NCBI GenBank assembly: GCA_965112735.1
Contig: OZ218951.1
Coordinates: 5,332,001-5,396,000, forward strand
Direction: 5' to 3'
DNA length: 64,000 bases
From: Phaeosaccion multiseriatum
Lineage: Eukaryota; Ochrophyta, other classes
This document shows, piece after piece, positions 37,527 through 47,549 of this stretch. Each line of letters starts with the position of its first letter. The stretch's first letter is position 1. The notes below the pieces were generated by a model that saw only the letters and a list, made by a program, of their open reading frames with translations, was not told where the DNA came from and did no database searches. The translations under genes and the position numbers were made by a program.

Positions 37527-39345
37527 CTCCCTCCTTTGCCCCCTCCCTCTACTACTCGCCCCACCCTTGCTCGGTGCCTCGAGCGCTCAGAGCGAGAAGC
37601 CCCGTAAGGGGGGGGGGGTTGGAGCCAATGCCTCAAGCACACGCGTGTGCTCTCTCCGTCCGGCCTCTCTGGCGCGTTCCGGGCGTGTCCGGGTGGTTTT
37701 GCACAGACGAGAGATGCTCTTGATTGTGAGCCCGCGCCCTCGCCGCCCACTCCGTCTTGATTGTTGCTGTCGTGGAAGGGTGTCGTGTCTCACTCTCCTC
37801 AGTTGTTGCCTTTGGGGTAAGGTTTTGTCTTCTCGGTCTCCTCGTCATCTCTCCTGTTCTACTGGCGTCACGGGAGGTGTCTCCGGGAACTGAGCAGAGT
37901 TCGAGCCTGCCTCATGGCCAACAAGGGCACCACCATAGAACGGCGCGAAAAGCTCGTGTCCAGCAGAGAAAGGTACCCCGGTGGACCTGTGACGTGCATC
38001 GACGTAACGGTACGAGCGACATGAGAAGGGTGGTAGAGGGACTGGGAGGAGCTACACAGCAATGTAGGCGGCATGAAGACACACGGGGGGCGGAGATGGA
38101 AGAGCAAGGCGTCCATGAAGTGTATCAGAGCAAATCTGGACGAGGTCTTACCTCTCCACCATCTCTACCGCCTGGGTCGCAAAGGCCGAGGCTGCTGCTT
38201 CCGCCGCGGCGCGCTCTCTGGCGGCTTCCGCCGCTTGCTCTGCGACTGCTTGCCGTATATCTCTTTCCTTGCGGTACTTGATGGCAATGCAGCAGCATGC
38301 GGATACGAAGATCAATGCTGCCCGGGGAAGGGGACAGGAGGAGCCGATTTCAATGTTAGTGGGCAGCGGGATACTGCGGACGCTCGCACAAGTCGGATAC
38401 CCTCATCTTTCTCTCTTGTCTCACCCAGCCCACTCACAAAAGAAAAACCACATTAGCAGTATCCACCAAATGGAGGGACTGTAGTAGTTGTCGTTGATAG
38501 GGGTATTGGTCCTATCAGTGCTGTTGGTGTTGTTGTACTTGGTAGCAGTGTCCTCCGGGGGGAGAAGAGGATGGAGAAATCCTATGCCCGTCGATGCGAG
38601 GAAAGCCATCGGCCTAGGCCAGCCGCGGCCGATAAGACAGGTAGACAGTTTCTGAGGGCGAGTCAGGAGACAGCGAGAAAGGAGGGGGGGGGGTAGAGGC
38701 AAATGAGGCAACAGTTTGGAAAAGGCTCCATGCCAGTTTGAGTTCAAACTTTTAGAGTCACATAAACTGAAAACTGAGGCGCGGATGGGGAAGGGATGAT
38801 GATCGCGCCCCGCGTCGCTCGCTTCTTCGTGCGCAAGGAAAAATGTTCTCAAGCGTGGCCGCCGCTCCAACGCTGCGCTGCCCCTCGAAGGTCGCTCGAC
38901 CTCGACTTGCCGCTGGCTTGCCCGGCCTTCTCGCTCACGAGCAGCTACTGCGCGCACAGCGCTTGGCTGAACCAGGCCCGTCCGCCTCCTCGCCCCAGAC
39001 ACGCACGAGTACTTGGGAACCGCTGTCAGCCTCGTGCTAGCTCGTCCATCCGTACAGGACCTGGGCCAAGCGCTACTCTGCGCCTCGCTTCGTGCCGCTG
39101 TACTGCAGCCTAAGGTATGTTCGAGGCTCGCTCCTTACTCCGTCCCTCCGACTGAATGAATGCAGTGTCATTGACGCACTGCGAGTCGAACCGCGCGAGT
39201 CGAACCGCCTGCCACCCCCCCCTCCCGCGTCCCATTCCCCATCAAGCTAGTTTCCAGCCTATCGACCAGGGCTCGCTTCATCTTGTCCTTTCTCAATGTA
39301 CGTGAACGAGAGATAAGTCGCGTCGTCCGTGTGTGGGCCTTTTCT
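37440..39345. repeat. Tandem segmental duplication, copy 1 (about 1.9 kb)
   Basis: Holds paralogue A with its 3' flank (37440-37844) and 5' flank (38610-39345). The matching CCGGGCCGTA lies at 37452 and 39351, an offset of 1899 bases. The 5' flank has a very conserved block at 38776-39030 (GCGCCCCGCGTCGCTCGCTT and on) that is nearly the same in copy 2. Confidence 0.88.
37845..38609 (-). CDS. Small single-pass membrane protein, paralogue A
   Basis: Exons in order of transcription: 38609-38438, 38317-38152, 37986-37845; 159 residues with consistent phases (1, 2). The N-terminal part MAFLASTGIGFLHPLLPP could be a weak signal sequence. Two sequons (NNT, NST) follow in a Thr/Asn-rich stretch. Then comes the membrane helix WWILLMWFFF, interrupted by a phase-1 intron and completed by SLIFVSACCCIAIKY. 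The tail is helical and rich in Ala/Glu/Arg (RKERDIRQAVAEQAAEAARE), ending PPVTPVEQER. Likely topology is N-terminus outside and tail in the cytoplasm. The first exon is open upstream, so a further 5' exon is possible. It lies in the first copy of a tandem duplication; the sister gene is at 39715. No known family is recognised. Confidence 0.65.
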
Positions 39346-41205
39346 GTGCACCGGGCCGTACTCATCACCAACCAATCACGCACACACACACACACACTCC
39401 TCCCTCCTCCGCCCCCTCCCTCTACTACTCGCCCCACCCTTGCTCGGTGCCTCGAGCGCTCAGACCGAGAAGCCCCGTAAGGGGGGGGAGGTTGCAGTCA
39501 ATGCCTCAGGCACACGCGTGTGCTCTCTCCGTCCGGCCTCTCTGGCGCGTTCCGGGCGTGTCCGGGTGGTTTTGCACAGACGAGAGATGCTCTTGATTGT
39601 GAGCCCGCGCCCTCGCCGCCCACTCGGTTGGTCGTTGCGTTGTGGAAGAGTGTCGTGTCTCACTCTCCTCAGTTGTTGCCTTTGGGGTAAGGTGTTGTGT
39701 TCTCGCTCTCCTTGTCATCTCTCCTGTTCTACTGGCGTCACGGGACGTGTGTCCGGGGGCCGAGCAGGGTTCAAGCCTGCCTCATGGCCAACAAGGGCAC
39801 CACCATAGAACGGCGCGACAAGCTCGTGTCCAGCAGGGAAGGGTACCCCGGTGGACCTGTGATGTGCATCGACGGAGCGGTACGAGCGAGATGAGAAGGG
39901 CGGCAGAGGGACGGGAAGGAGCTACAGTACCGTAGGTGGCGAGAAGACGCACGGGGGGCGCAGATGGAAGAGCAAGCCGTCCATGAAGTGCATCAGAGCA
40001 AATCTGGACGAGGTCTTACCTCTCCACCATCTCTACCGCCTGGGTCGTAGAGGCAGAGGCTGCTGCTTCCGCCGCGGCCCGCTCTCTGGCGGCTTCCGCC
40101 TGTTGGTACTTGATGGCAATGTAGCAGCATGCGGATACCAAGATCAATGCTGCCCGGGGGAGGGGATAGGAGGAACCAATTTCAGCGGGGATACTGTGGA
40201 CGCTCGCACAAGTCGGATACCCTGATCGTTATCTTTTGTCTCACTCAGCCCACTTACAAAAGGAAAACCACACGAGCAGTATCCACCACATGGAGGGACT
40301 GTAGTAGTAGTCGTGGATCGGGGTATTGGTACTGTCGGTGCTGTTGGTGGTGTGGTATTTGTTAGCAGTGTCCTCCGTGGTGTTCTCTGCTGTGCCTCCT
40401 AGGACAAGAGGACGGAGGAATCCCATGCCCCTCGATGCAGGAAAAGTCATGAGGACAGCGAGAAAGGAGGGCATAGAAAAGCAAAGCCTCGCTGTGAGGC
40501 ATTTTGGAAAAGGCTCCATGCCAGTTTGAGTTCAAATTCAGTTCAATAATACACATAAACTTAAAACTGAAAATTGGGAAGAGCGGAGGCGCGGATGGGG
40601 AAGGGATGATGATCGCGCCCCGCGTCGCTCGCTTCTTCGTGCGCAAGGAAAAATGCTCTCAAGCGTGGCCGCCGCTCCAACGCTGCGCTGCCCCTCGAAG
40701 GTCGCTCGACCTCGACTTGCCGCTGGCTTGCCTGGCCTTCTCGCTCACGAGCAGCTACTGCGCGCACAGCGCTTGGCTGAACCAGGCCCGTCCGCCTCCT
40801 CGCCCCAGACACGCACGAGTACTTGGGAACCGCTGTCAGCCTCGTGTTACCTCGTCCAAACGTCTCTGTGCCTTGCTTCGTGCCGCTGTACTGCAGCCTG
40901 GCGCGCCACCCTCGCCCCCCTCTTCGACGCGAAGCAAGCGGCTGCGAGCCAGACTCAGAACAGCAAAGCCAAGGTATGTTCGAGGCTCGCTCCTTACTCC
41001 GTCCCTCCGACTGAATGAATGCAGTGTCATTGACGCATTGCAAGTCGAACCGCGCGAGTCGAACCGCCTCCTACCCCCCCCTCCCGCGTCCCGTTCCCCA
41101 TCAAGCTAGCTACTAGCCTGTCGATCGACCCGCGCTCGCTCCCTCTTGTCCTTTCTCAGTGTACATGAGCGAGAGATAAGTCGCGTCGTCTGTGTGTGGG
41201 CCTTG
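39346..41205. repeat. Tandem segmental duplication, copy 2 (about 1.9 kb)
   Basis: Holds paralogue B. Homology to copy 1 ends near 41205, where both copies share GTCGTC(C/T)GTGTGTGGGCC. Relative to copy 1 it has a 36-base coding deletion, loss of about 45 bases near the signal-peptide region and an extra 50-odd bases around 40900. A much older, partial copy of the 3' flank is seen at about 36360-36540. Confidence 0.88.
39715..40474 (-). CDS. Small single-pass membrane protein, paralogue B
   Basis: Exons in order of transcription: 40474-40258, 40149-40020, 39856-39715; 162 residues. Nearly the same as paralogue A in exon 3 and at both splice junctions. MPSFLAVLMTFPASRG makes a more convincing signal peptide than in A. 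Sequons NTT and NST are present. The helix is WWILLVWFSF, intron, then SLILVSACCYIAIKY. The tail lacks 12 codons that A has after the helix; the 36-base gap keeps the frame. Substitutions in exon 3 (for example Ser to Pro, Phe to Val, Pro-Glu to Pro-Asp) also keep it open, which argues for a translated protein and not a dead copy. Function is unknown. Confidence 0.65.
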
Positions 41206-41558
41206 AAGCATGCAAGAGCCTTACGATAAGCCTACCGATGCCGGCGTTGTTGTTCGTCCATGTACGGGTATCGTTGGGGGGTCGGGATAGCCTTTCCAGC
41301 TGAGCCCGTGAATGCAAACCACGGACGCCCTTCATCCTCCAGTAGAGGGTGTTCGCTTGAGCGGTGATGCTTCGCACTCGGTCCCCGTCTTCGCTCCTGT
41401 ACGGGTGCCCTTGAGTGGTCGGGACAGCCTTTCAACCTGAGCCCGCCAATGAAAAGCTTCGACTCCCTCTACGTCGAAGTGTGCGTGTGCTTGCTTGAGC
41501 GACGACTTCTTGCGCTCGCTCCTCGTCACCGCCTCTTTCCCTTCCCCTCATCACGGGT
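40475..41558. other. 5' flank of paralogue B and spacer to member D
   Basis: The segment 40590-40850 is nearly the same as 38776-39035. Plus-strand frames through it resemble an Arg/Ala/Leu-rich transit peptide but differ in length between the two copies (an in-frame TAG at about 39037 in copy 1), so I treat it as promoter and 5' region. Beyond 41205, two imperfect repeats of about 100 bases (GGG(A/T)CAGCCTTTC, GAGCCCG, GCTTGAGCG) lie at 41260-41500. Confidence 0.55.
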
Positions 41559-41945
41559 CTAGCATGAAGGCCCCCTTATACCATCTCCGCCGGCATGGTT
41601 GGGACTATGCGAGTCTGGAGAAGTGATGGGAGAGGTAGAAGCGCCTGTCCGAGTGCTACACGACAAGGTCGTGCGGCTGAGGGCAAGGTCTTCTTGGCTC
41701 CGCCTTTCGTCCGCCATGCGTGCACCGAATCTTCTCTCCGCTGCTCGCTGTTGGAGCCACCGCAGAAGACACATGACGCACACCCAAAACGCCCAGAAAC
41801 CCACAAGAGTGGCAAATAAGACGGCACCTTTAAAATCTCCGAAGCCCCCCCCCCGCCCCTCGATATCGCCCGAGTCGTCGTCGCTGTGGCTGTCCTCCTC
41901 TAGGCCGCCCTCGTTGCTGCTTTTCCGGCTTCCTCTAGGCCACAT
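41559..41945 (-). CDS. Small single-pass membrane protein, member D (architecture only)
   Basis: Single-exon reading frame of 128 residues from ATG 41945. An acidic, Ser-rich N-terminal part (EEDSHSDDDSGD) precedes one strong hydrophobic segment, GAVLFATLVGFWAFWVCVMC, and an Arg-rich segment LLRWLQQRAAERRFGARM. The C-terminus is Ser/Thr/Pro-rich. It has the same layout as paralogues A-C but no clear sequence identity, no signal peptide and no intron in the helix. It is divergent from member E with 620 bases between start codons. It may be a distant member of the cluster or an unrelated membrane protein. Confidence 0.5.
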   Translation of the reverse strand: MWPRGSRKSSNEGGLEEDSHSDDDSGDIEGRGGGFGDFKGAVLFATLVGFWAFWVCVMCLLRWLQQRAAERRFGARMADERRSQEDLALSRTTLSCSTRTGASTSPITSPDSHSPNHAGGDGIRGPSC

Positions 41946-42565
41946 CTTCTTCCGCCCCCCCTTCAAGGCGTCACGCGGTTGAGGTGTGAGTCACGCAGAC
42001 CTCGGGCCAGGTCCTTCCTATTCGCAATTTGCTCTTGTGCAGTCGTGCTTGCGCTCCGGAGGGCTGGCTGGGCTGGCTGGGCGCCCTTCGCGTGCGGCAC
42101 GACCAGAAGAGCCGAAGTCCCAATAAGGCAGTGTGAGCAGGCCGCTTTAGGCCTTCGTCGCATTACGAGCTGATCCAGCCCTGTCAAAGTTGATCGAAAA
42201 TGAAGAGGCGTATGGGCACTGTGGGAGGGACTGACGCGAGAGCGCCAGAGCGACGGCCTGGGGCGATGAGGAACAGGGAGTAGGGGGGAGCCTAGCCGCC
42301 TGGCGGCGAGATTGGAGAATGGAACGGTGAGCGATACTGGAGAAGTGGGGAAAGAGAGGGGAACCCTTTACGCGAGCGACAACTTGACGACAGAGAGCCT
42401 GAGCCACCAGACTCGAGACGCGCAGCGTCTGGAAGTAGGTCAGAAGGCCCCAACCACCTAAGGAGCGAGACTGGAGAAGAGGAATAGTGAAAGGGGACAC
42501 CCGAAGCAAACGAAGCCGCCAAGCGAAGACAGACAGACAGCTGAGTGGAGGGAGGCTGTAATGCC
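41946..42565. promoter_or_regulatory. Divergent region between members D and E
   Basis: 620 bases between opposed start codons of two membrane-protein genes. It includes a short GGCTGGCTGGGCTGGCTGGG repeat at 42061. Microsatellite-poor. Confidence 0.45.
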
Positions 42566-43550
42566 ATGTTGCCTTCAGGCACCGCAGCACCGACCATCGA
42601 GAATGACGACGATGATATATACTTGTCCAAGGCCGGCGCTGGCGGCTCGAATTATGCATTGATCGTCCTCGTGGTGTTCATTGTGAGTTGATGTGTATGT
42701 CGAGCTTTGTGTGTGTGTGGGGCCAAGTCCCTCTCCACCTTTTTCATTTTCTCAGTTCCGGCTGTCGTGTGCCTGAATGAGGCCTGATATGTGTGTGGGG
42801 AGCGTGAGTCGAGTTGAGTATGTGTGTATGTGTGTGTATGTGTGTCTGTGTATGTGTGTATGTGTGTGTGTGTCACCGAGTCTCTCTCGTTCAAGGCCTT
42901 GCCACCTTGTGCGGCCTCACTCCACCTGACTCACCCCTCGCCCATCACTGACTTGCCCCTCCTCCTCCTCCTCCTCCTCCTCCTCCTCCTCCTCCTCCTC
43001 CTCCTCCTCCCCTTTCCTCTTTGAGGTGGTATTGTTCGTCGTGTGGTACTACATCTCTCACATGTCGGCGGCAGCGACACAAACGAGCAGGGAGCAGATG
43101 GAGCGTCGCAGTGAGCGGCGCCATCGGCGGCGGGAGGAGCGCCGCCTGTCGCGGGAGCTAGAAGCAGCCGTAGCCGCATCACGAGAAGGTGGTAGCAGAG
43201 CAGGCGAAGCGAGTGTAGGAGGAGAGCGCTGGGCAGGAGGAGAAAACAGGGAAGACGTTCACCAACAGAGAGGTCTGCCTTTCCTTCTTGAGCCGACGGA
43301 GGCGAGTCTGGGAAGTGTCGATAATGTGTACAGAGCGACTGGAGGCGTGGCTAGTAGGGCCCCTCCGGCCGGTGACTGGCTGGCGGAGTCCGAACTACGC
43401 CCATGGGGAGGGGGCAGTGTATTTGCAGCTGCAGCCACTCAGGTTGGCTCTTCAGCATCCACCAGACCGTGTAGCCCGGACTCCGTCAAGTCAGAGGATC
43501 GGACCAGGGGCATCGCTGGCTGCACAGGGGAGCGGAAGGAGGGGGAGTAG
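42566..43550 (+). CDS. Small single-pass membrane protein, member E
   Basis: Two exons, 42566-42682 and 43026-43550, 213 residues, phase 0. An N-terminal acidic stretch (ENDDDDIYL) leads into NYALIVLVVFI, then an intron, then VVLFVVWYYIS. As in paralogues A-C, an intron cuts the membrane helix in the middle, though in phase 0 instead of phase 1. The cytoplasmic side is strongly basic and helical (REQMERRSERRHRRREERRL), followed by a long Gly/Ser/Glu-rich tail. An ATG five bases upstream is out of frame. The intron holds (GT)n and (CTC)n tracts. No known family is recognised; grouping with A-C rests on architecture and position only. Confidence 0.55.
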
Positions 43551-44066
43551 CCTCATGAGGCAAAAGAGAGCGATGGAGTGGGCCGTCTGATCTCCGCAAA
43601 CCTACTGTTGCATGAACAAGAGCCCGCGGGTCCACTTCGGTGGGGCGTGCGGCGAGGGCCTGAGAGCGCGCCAGCGTCAGCCAGAGAAGCAGACTTTGCG
43701 CAGTGACCGAGCCATCAGGGGTGCGGTGGAAGCGTCCTTCGCGAGTCCATGCACCGTACAAGGCCAACAGTAGGGGCACTACGCCACTTCTATGGAGTGA
43801 GGGGTGAGGGGCACTAAGCAACTCTATGGAGGAAGGAGGAGGAGCGAAGCCTGCAGCAGGCGTGGGATGGGCACGCGGAGCGAGGCGAGGGTAAGGCGTT
43901 ATATCTGGACGTTACGTGCATTGTGACACCTTCGCTGCCTCCCTCTGTCTCCTAAGCGTAGTAGTACCACGACAGCTAGGCTTGGGGGCTCGTCTGGCGT
44001 AAGTTTCATGCCATTGACAAGCCTAGAGCGCGGTCTTGCACGTCCTGCCAGGTGGGCTGCCACCAC

Positions 44067-44115
<49 letters not shown>

Positions 44116-44966
44116 TGACGTGAGGCTGGTAACCTCCTGTACCATCGCCTCCCGCCCGCCCTCCAGCACCAAGTCATTCCTGCCGTAGTATGTCTACGCC
44201 TGTCCGTTGCAACATCCCATGCTCTATCCTACTACCCCTTCTCCCCGCCCCGGCTCGATGCTGAGTCCTGTTTCACTCGTCTCTGAGAGTCGACCCCCAT
44301 ACCCATTCCTCCCTTCACTCCTCTCCCTGATCGGAACTAGCTTCCCTTTTCCTGCACGAAACGCCCCCTCCCTCAAAGTCCTGCTCATCTCTGCATACTG
44401 AGCGACTGCTTTCTCCCCGAGTGGGTGCTCGCTCTCCCTCTTCGCTCTCGCCCCTCAGAATAGTGAAAGAAAGTCCCCGCGCATGTACCTACGTCCCCTC
44501 CCCCCTCAGTCGGTGATCCACCCTACCCTTGGCCTAGCTTCTCCTCGCACTTTGTGTGCCTTTGGCAATTGTGTTGTTCCTCGCTCGTAAGGCCCCGCCG
44601 ATCGGGATCCGATGGGGGGAGATCGGATTTAGGTAGGGTGTTTTGAGTGTGGTTTCGTGTCGAGAGCAGCATGTGGTCGCGACATGACCTAAGGCTTATT
44701 CGTGTCGAGAGCACGAGGGGTGGTCTCGAGTCGGAGCCACGACTGAGCGCAGGGGACAGGCTGGCGTACACGCGGATTCGAGCCGCACGGGCACACTGGA
44801 TCTTCTCGGGATCTCCTCTTCGCACTGCGTGGTAATGACACGACCTTTTCCCTCCTCTGCTTGTCTTTCCCACTCTCTACTGGGCTGCTCTTACGTCCTC
44901 AAACGTTAAGACTTCAGCGCCCTTTCAGGGTGGGAAACAAGGTGAGAGACAGTTACACACGTCACC
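43551..44966. other. Intergenic after member E
   Basis: No convincing gene. Contains a (GT)n tract at 44071-44115 and an imperfect duplication with TTCGTGTCGAGAGCA at 44654 and 44699. Confidence 0.55.
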
Positions 44967-45311
44967 ATGCCTGTTGCGAGTGCAGAGAGTACTGGAGATA
45001 TGCTCGGGCTCTTCGACGACCTCAGCGCTTCGGGCGATAGACTCCAGCGACGGTACGATGAGTGTGCTGCAGTTGAGAGTACCGTAGGCCTCGAGTACAC
45101 GTTTGCCGAACGAGCGATTGATGAGGAATGGCTGATCTTTCAGGCATTGTTAGAAACATTGCGGAAAGCGAAGCTGTCCCTGTCTGGTATCACACTTGAG
45201 GGCCAACGCAAGGTCTTCAACAGTATGTGTCCTCATCCTGAGATCGGGGGGAGGAGGAAGGACACAGTGTGGCGACTACCCGAACATGTTGGTTCTCCCC
45301 CTTTTTTTTAG
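44967..45311 (+). CDS. Hypothetical small protein (uncertain)
   Basis: Open frame of 114 codons starting at an ATG with a favourable context. The first 85 residues look like a real helical protein (GDRLQRRYDECAAVESTVGL, ERAIDEEWLIFQALLETLRK). The last 30 residues after position 45220 look non-coding, so a donor may lie near there with a further exon not found. No family is recognised. A second short open frame (45338-45547) follows, too weak to call. Confidence 0.35.
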   Translation: MPVASAESTGDMLGLFDDLSASGDRLQRRYDECAAVESTVGLEYTFAERAIDEEWLIFQALLETLRKAKLSLSGITLEGQRKVFNSMCPHPEIGGRRKDTVWRLPEHVGSPPFF

Positions 45312-45552
45312 AATGACCGCCACTAAAAAAAAACAAAATGGCTGCGCAGCAGCGGCCAGAGCTGCCTTACGCTCTTGCCATTCCTTTCCTCCCTTTCCAG
45401 CGCCTGTACTTGCACGGTTCAGTTGTTGCGACTGCGCCGTGCTCTGCCGTGGCCTGGCTCATCAAGGCTCAGGCACCTGTGCTTGGGGGTTTGTTAGGCA
45501 CCGGCAGGACGCGTAGGTTTCAGAAAGGAGCCCATCCAAGCCATTAAAAAAA

Positions 45553-47516
45553 ATGCACCCTACTATCGCTGTTGCAGCCGCGGCTTGTCTTCTTCCTGCA
45601 GGCGCTCATGCCCAAATGGTGGTGGGACTCAACGCCGAGGGAAACACGTGCGTCCAGGTCGAGGCCGGCGTCATGAAATGCGTGGGGAGGTAAGCGATGC
45701 ATACCCTCCGATGATTTTCCCTTCTTTGCATCATGTTTACTCTTGTTGATGCCACCTCCTGCTGCTGCTTACTTGCTACGGTGCGCTGCGCTGCTGTCTG
45801 CCGACCTGTCCTGTCGCCCTCTAACAAGCGGTCATTACGGAGCTCTTGGTCTGGGATACGCTTCCGACAATATCGGGGACTCTGCATCAGAAATGGGTGA
45901 CAGTCTCATTGCCACCGACATCGGAAGCGGGAGGACGGCCATAGCGCTCGGTGGCTCCTCCTCCGCTATGTGTGCTGTGCGGGACGATGCCTCTCTCGTG
46001 TGCTGGGGGAATAACGACTATGGGGAGCTTGGCGCGGTGAGTGCTGGTATGACGCAGCAAACGAGGTCGAGGCACCAGTACATCGATACTAGCACGCCCT
46101 CTTTGACTCTCTTCTCATCCATCCATCTGACTGCCAGACCGCACCCGTCCTCCGCCCTGCCCCCTGTGCTTGGCACAGGATAACACCATCGACACAGGAG
46201 AGTCTTCGGACGACATGGGCGACAACTTGACACCAGTCAACCTCCAAGACAATGCGGTGGATGTGTGCGGCGGTAGGTAGACAGGTATATTTCATGCACG
46301 TGTGAAACAAGGTTCATCAGGCCTGTCCGCCACACTCTTTCCCCTTGGTGTGTGTGCTTGACTGGTGCATCCTCACTCATGCCCCTTCTTGGACCTCCTT
46401 TCAATTTTTTGCCAGGTACTTCCACAAACTGTGCGCTTCTCGACACGCAGGCTGTGAAGTGGTAAGTGCGCGAGGGAGGGAAGGGAGGGGAGGAGACGGG
46501 AAGGGAAGGGGAGGGGAGGGGAGGGGAGGGGAGGGAGGGGAGGGAAGGGGAGGGGAGGGAAGGAAAGGAAAGGGAAGGGGAGGGGAAGGGGGGGGGGGGA
46601 AGCGACATGCTCATATTTAATACAGCCTGCCTGCTCTGTTCCTTTGCTCGCCGCCTCTTCCTTCCTTCCTTCCTTCCCCAGCGTGTGGCACCCTCCCATC
46701 ATTGACTCCCTCCTGTCACCTCCCCTCCTCCTCCCTTCCGCCGTACCGTGATTCAGTTGGGGCTCCAATGATCAAGGGCAGGTGTGCTTCGGGAATCAAG
46801 GGGGGGGGGCAGAAGAGACTTGCTAGTAGCACGTCATTATTCGTACCGACGATGAAAGTCACTGCTCATAGATGAACACCCACCATACCAACATGCTATG
46901 CCCATCCTCTCTAACCTCTCACTGACTACAAAGTGTTCCGTTCGATGGACCCAGCTTGTTGTTTTCTGTAACCGACCCTTGCTTGCTGCGCTCCTCTACT
47001 TCTTTCCGTCGAAGGAAGAGTCAGTAGCTCATTCTCACTCCCCCCTGCCCCCTTCCCCTTCCCCGTCTCGCTCAGCTTGGGCAGGGAAGTACCAACAGTG
47101 CAATTGGAGCCCGAAAGCGCGACATGGCTAGGTTGGTAAGTAGCGACACAAAAGGCAGGCAAATCGCTTCACTAAGACAAGACAGCTCGCCAAAGCTCGC
47201 CAATCAGCCCCAAGTCCTCCTTCCTTTGACCTCTCTGCCCCCCCCTTGGAACCTTGCTCCCTCTGTCTCGGTGGTTGCTGCGCAATTCCTCCACCATTCT
47301 TAACAGGACGACATAGACCTCGGCACCGGCGTCCTTGTCGCCTCTCTCTCCTGCGGTGCGACCCACGAATGCGTGGTAAGTCGCGAGTGATGGGATGGCA
47401 ACTGAAGGGATGGATGGCAGCTGATGGTGGCCCCCTGAGGCGATTGTCTCGATACCACGCTGTTGAGCGTTTGCCTTTGTGGATTTTTCGCCTGGCGGGC
47501 ACACACGCACGCACAC

Positions 47517-47549
<33 letters not shown>

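Noticed and set aside
45338-45547. 69-codon frame just upstream of the RCC1 gene
   Set aside because: Composition is not protein-like in a clear way; no splice or homology support. More likely promoter or 5' region.
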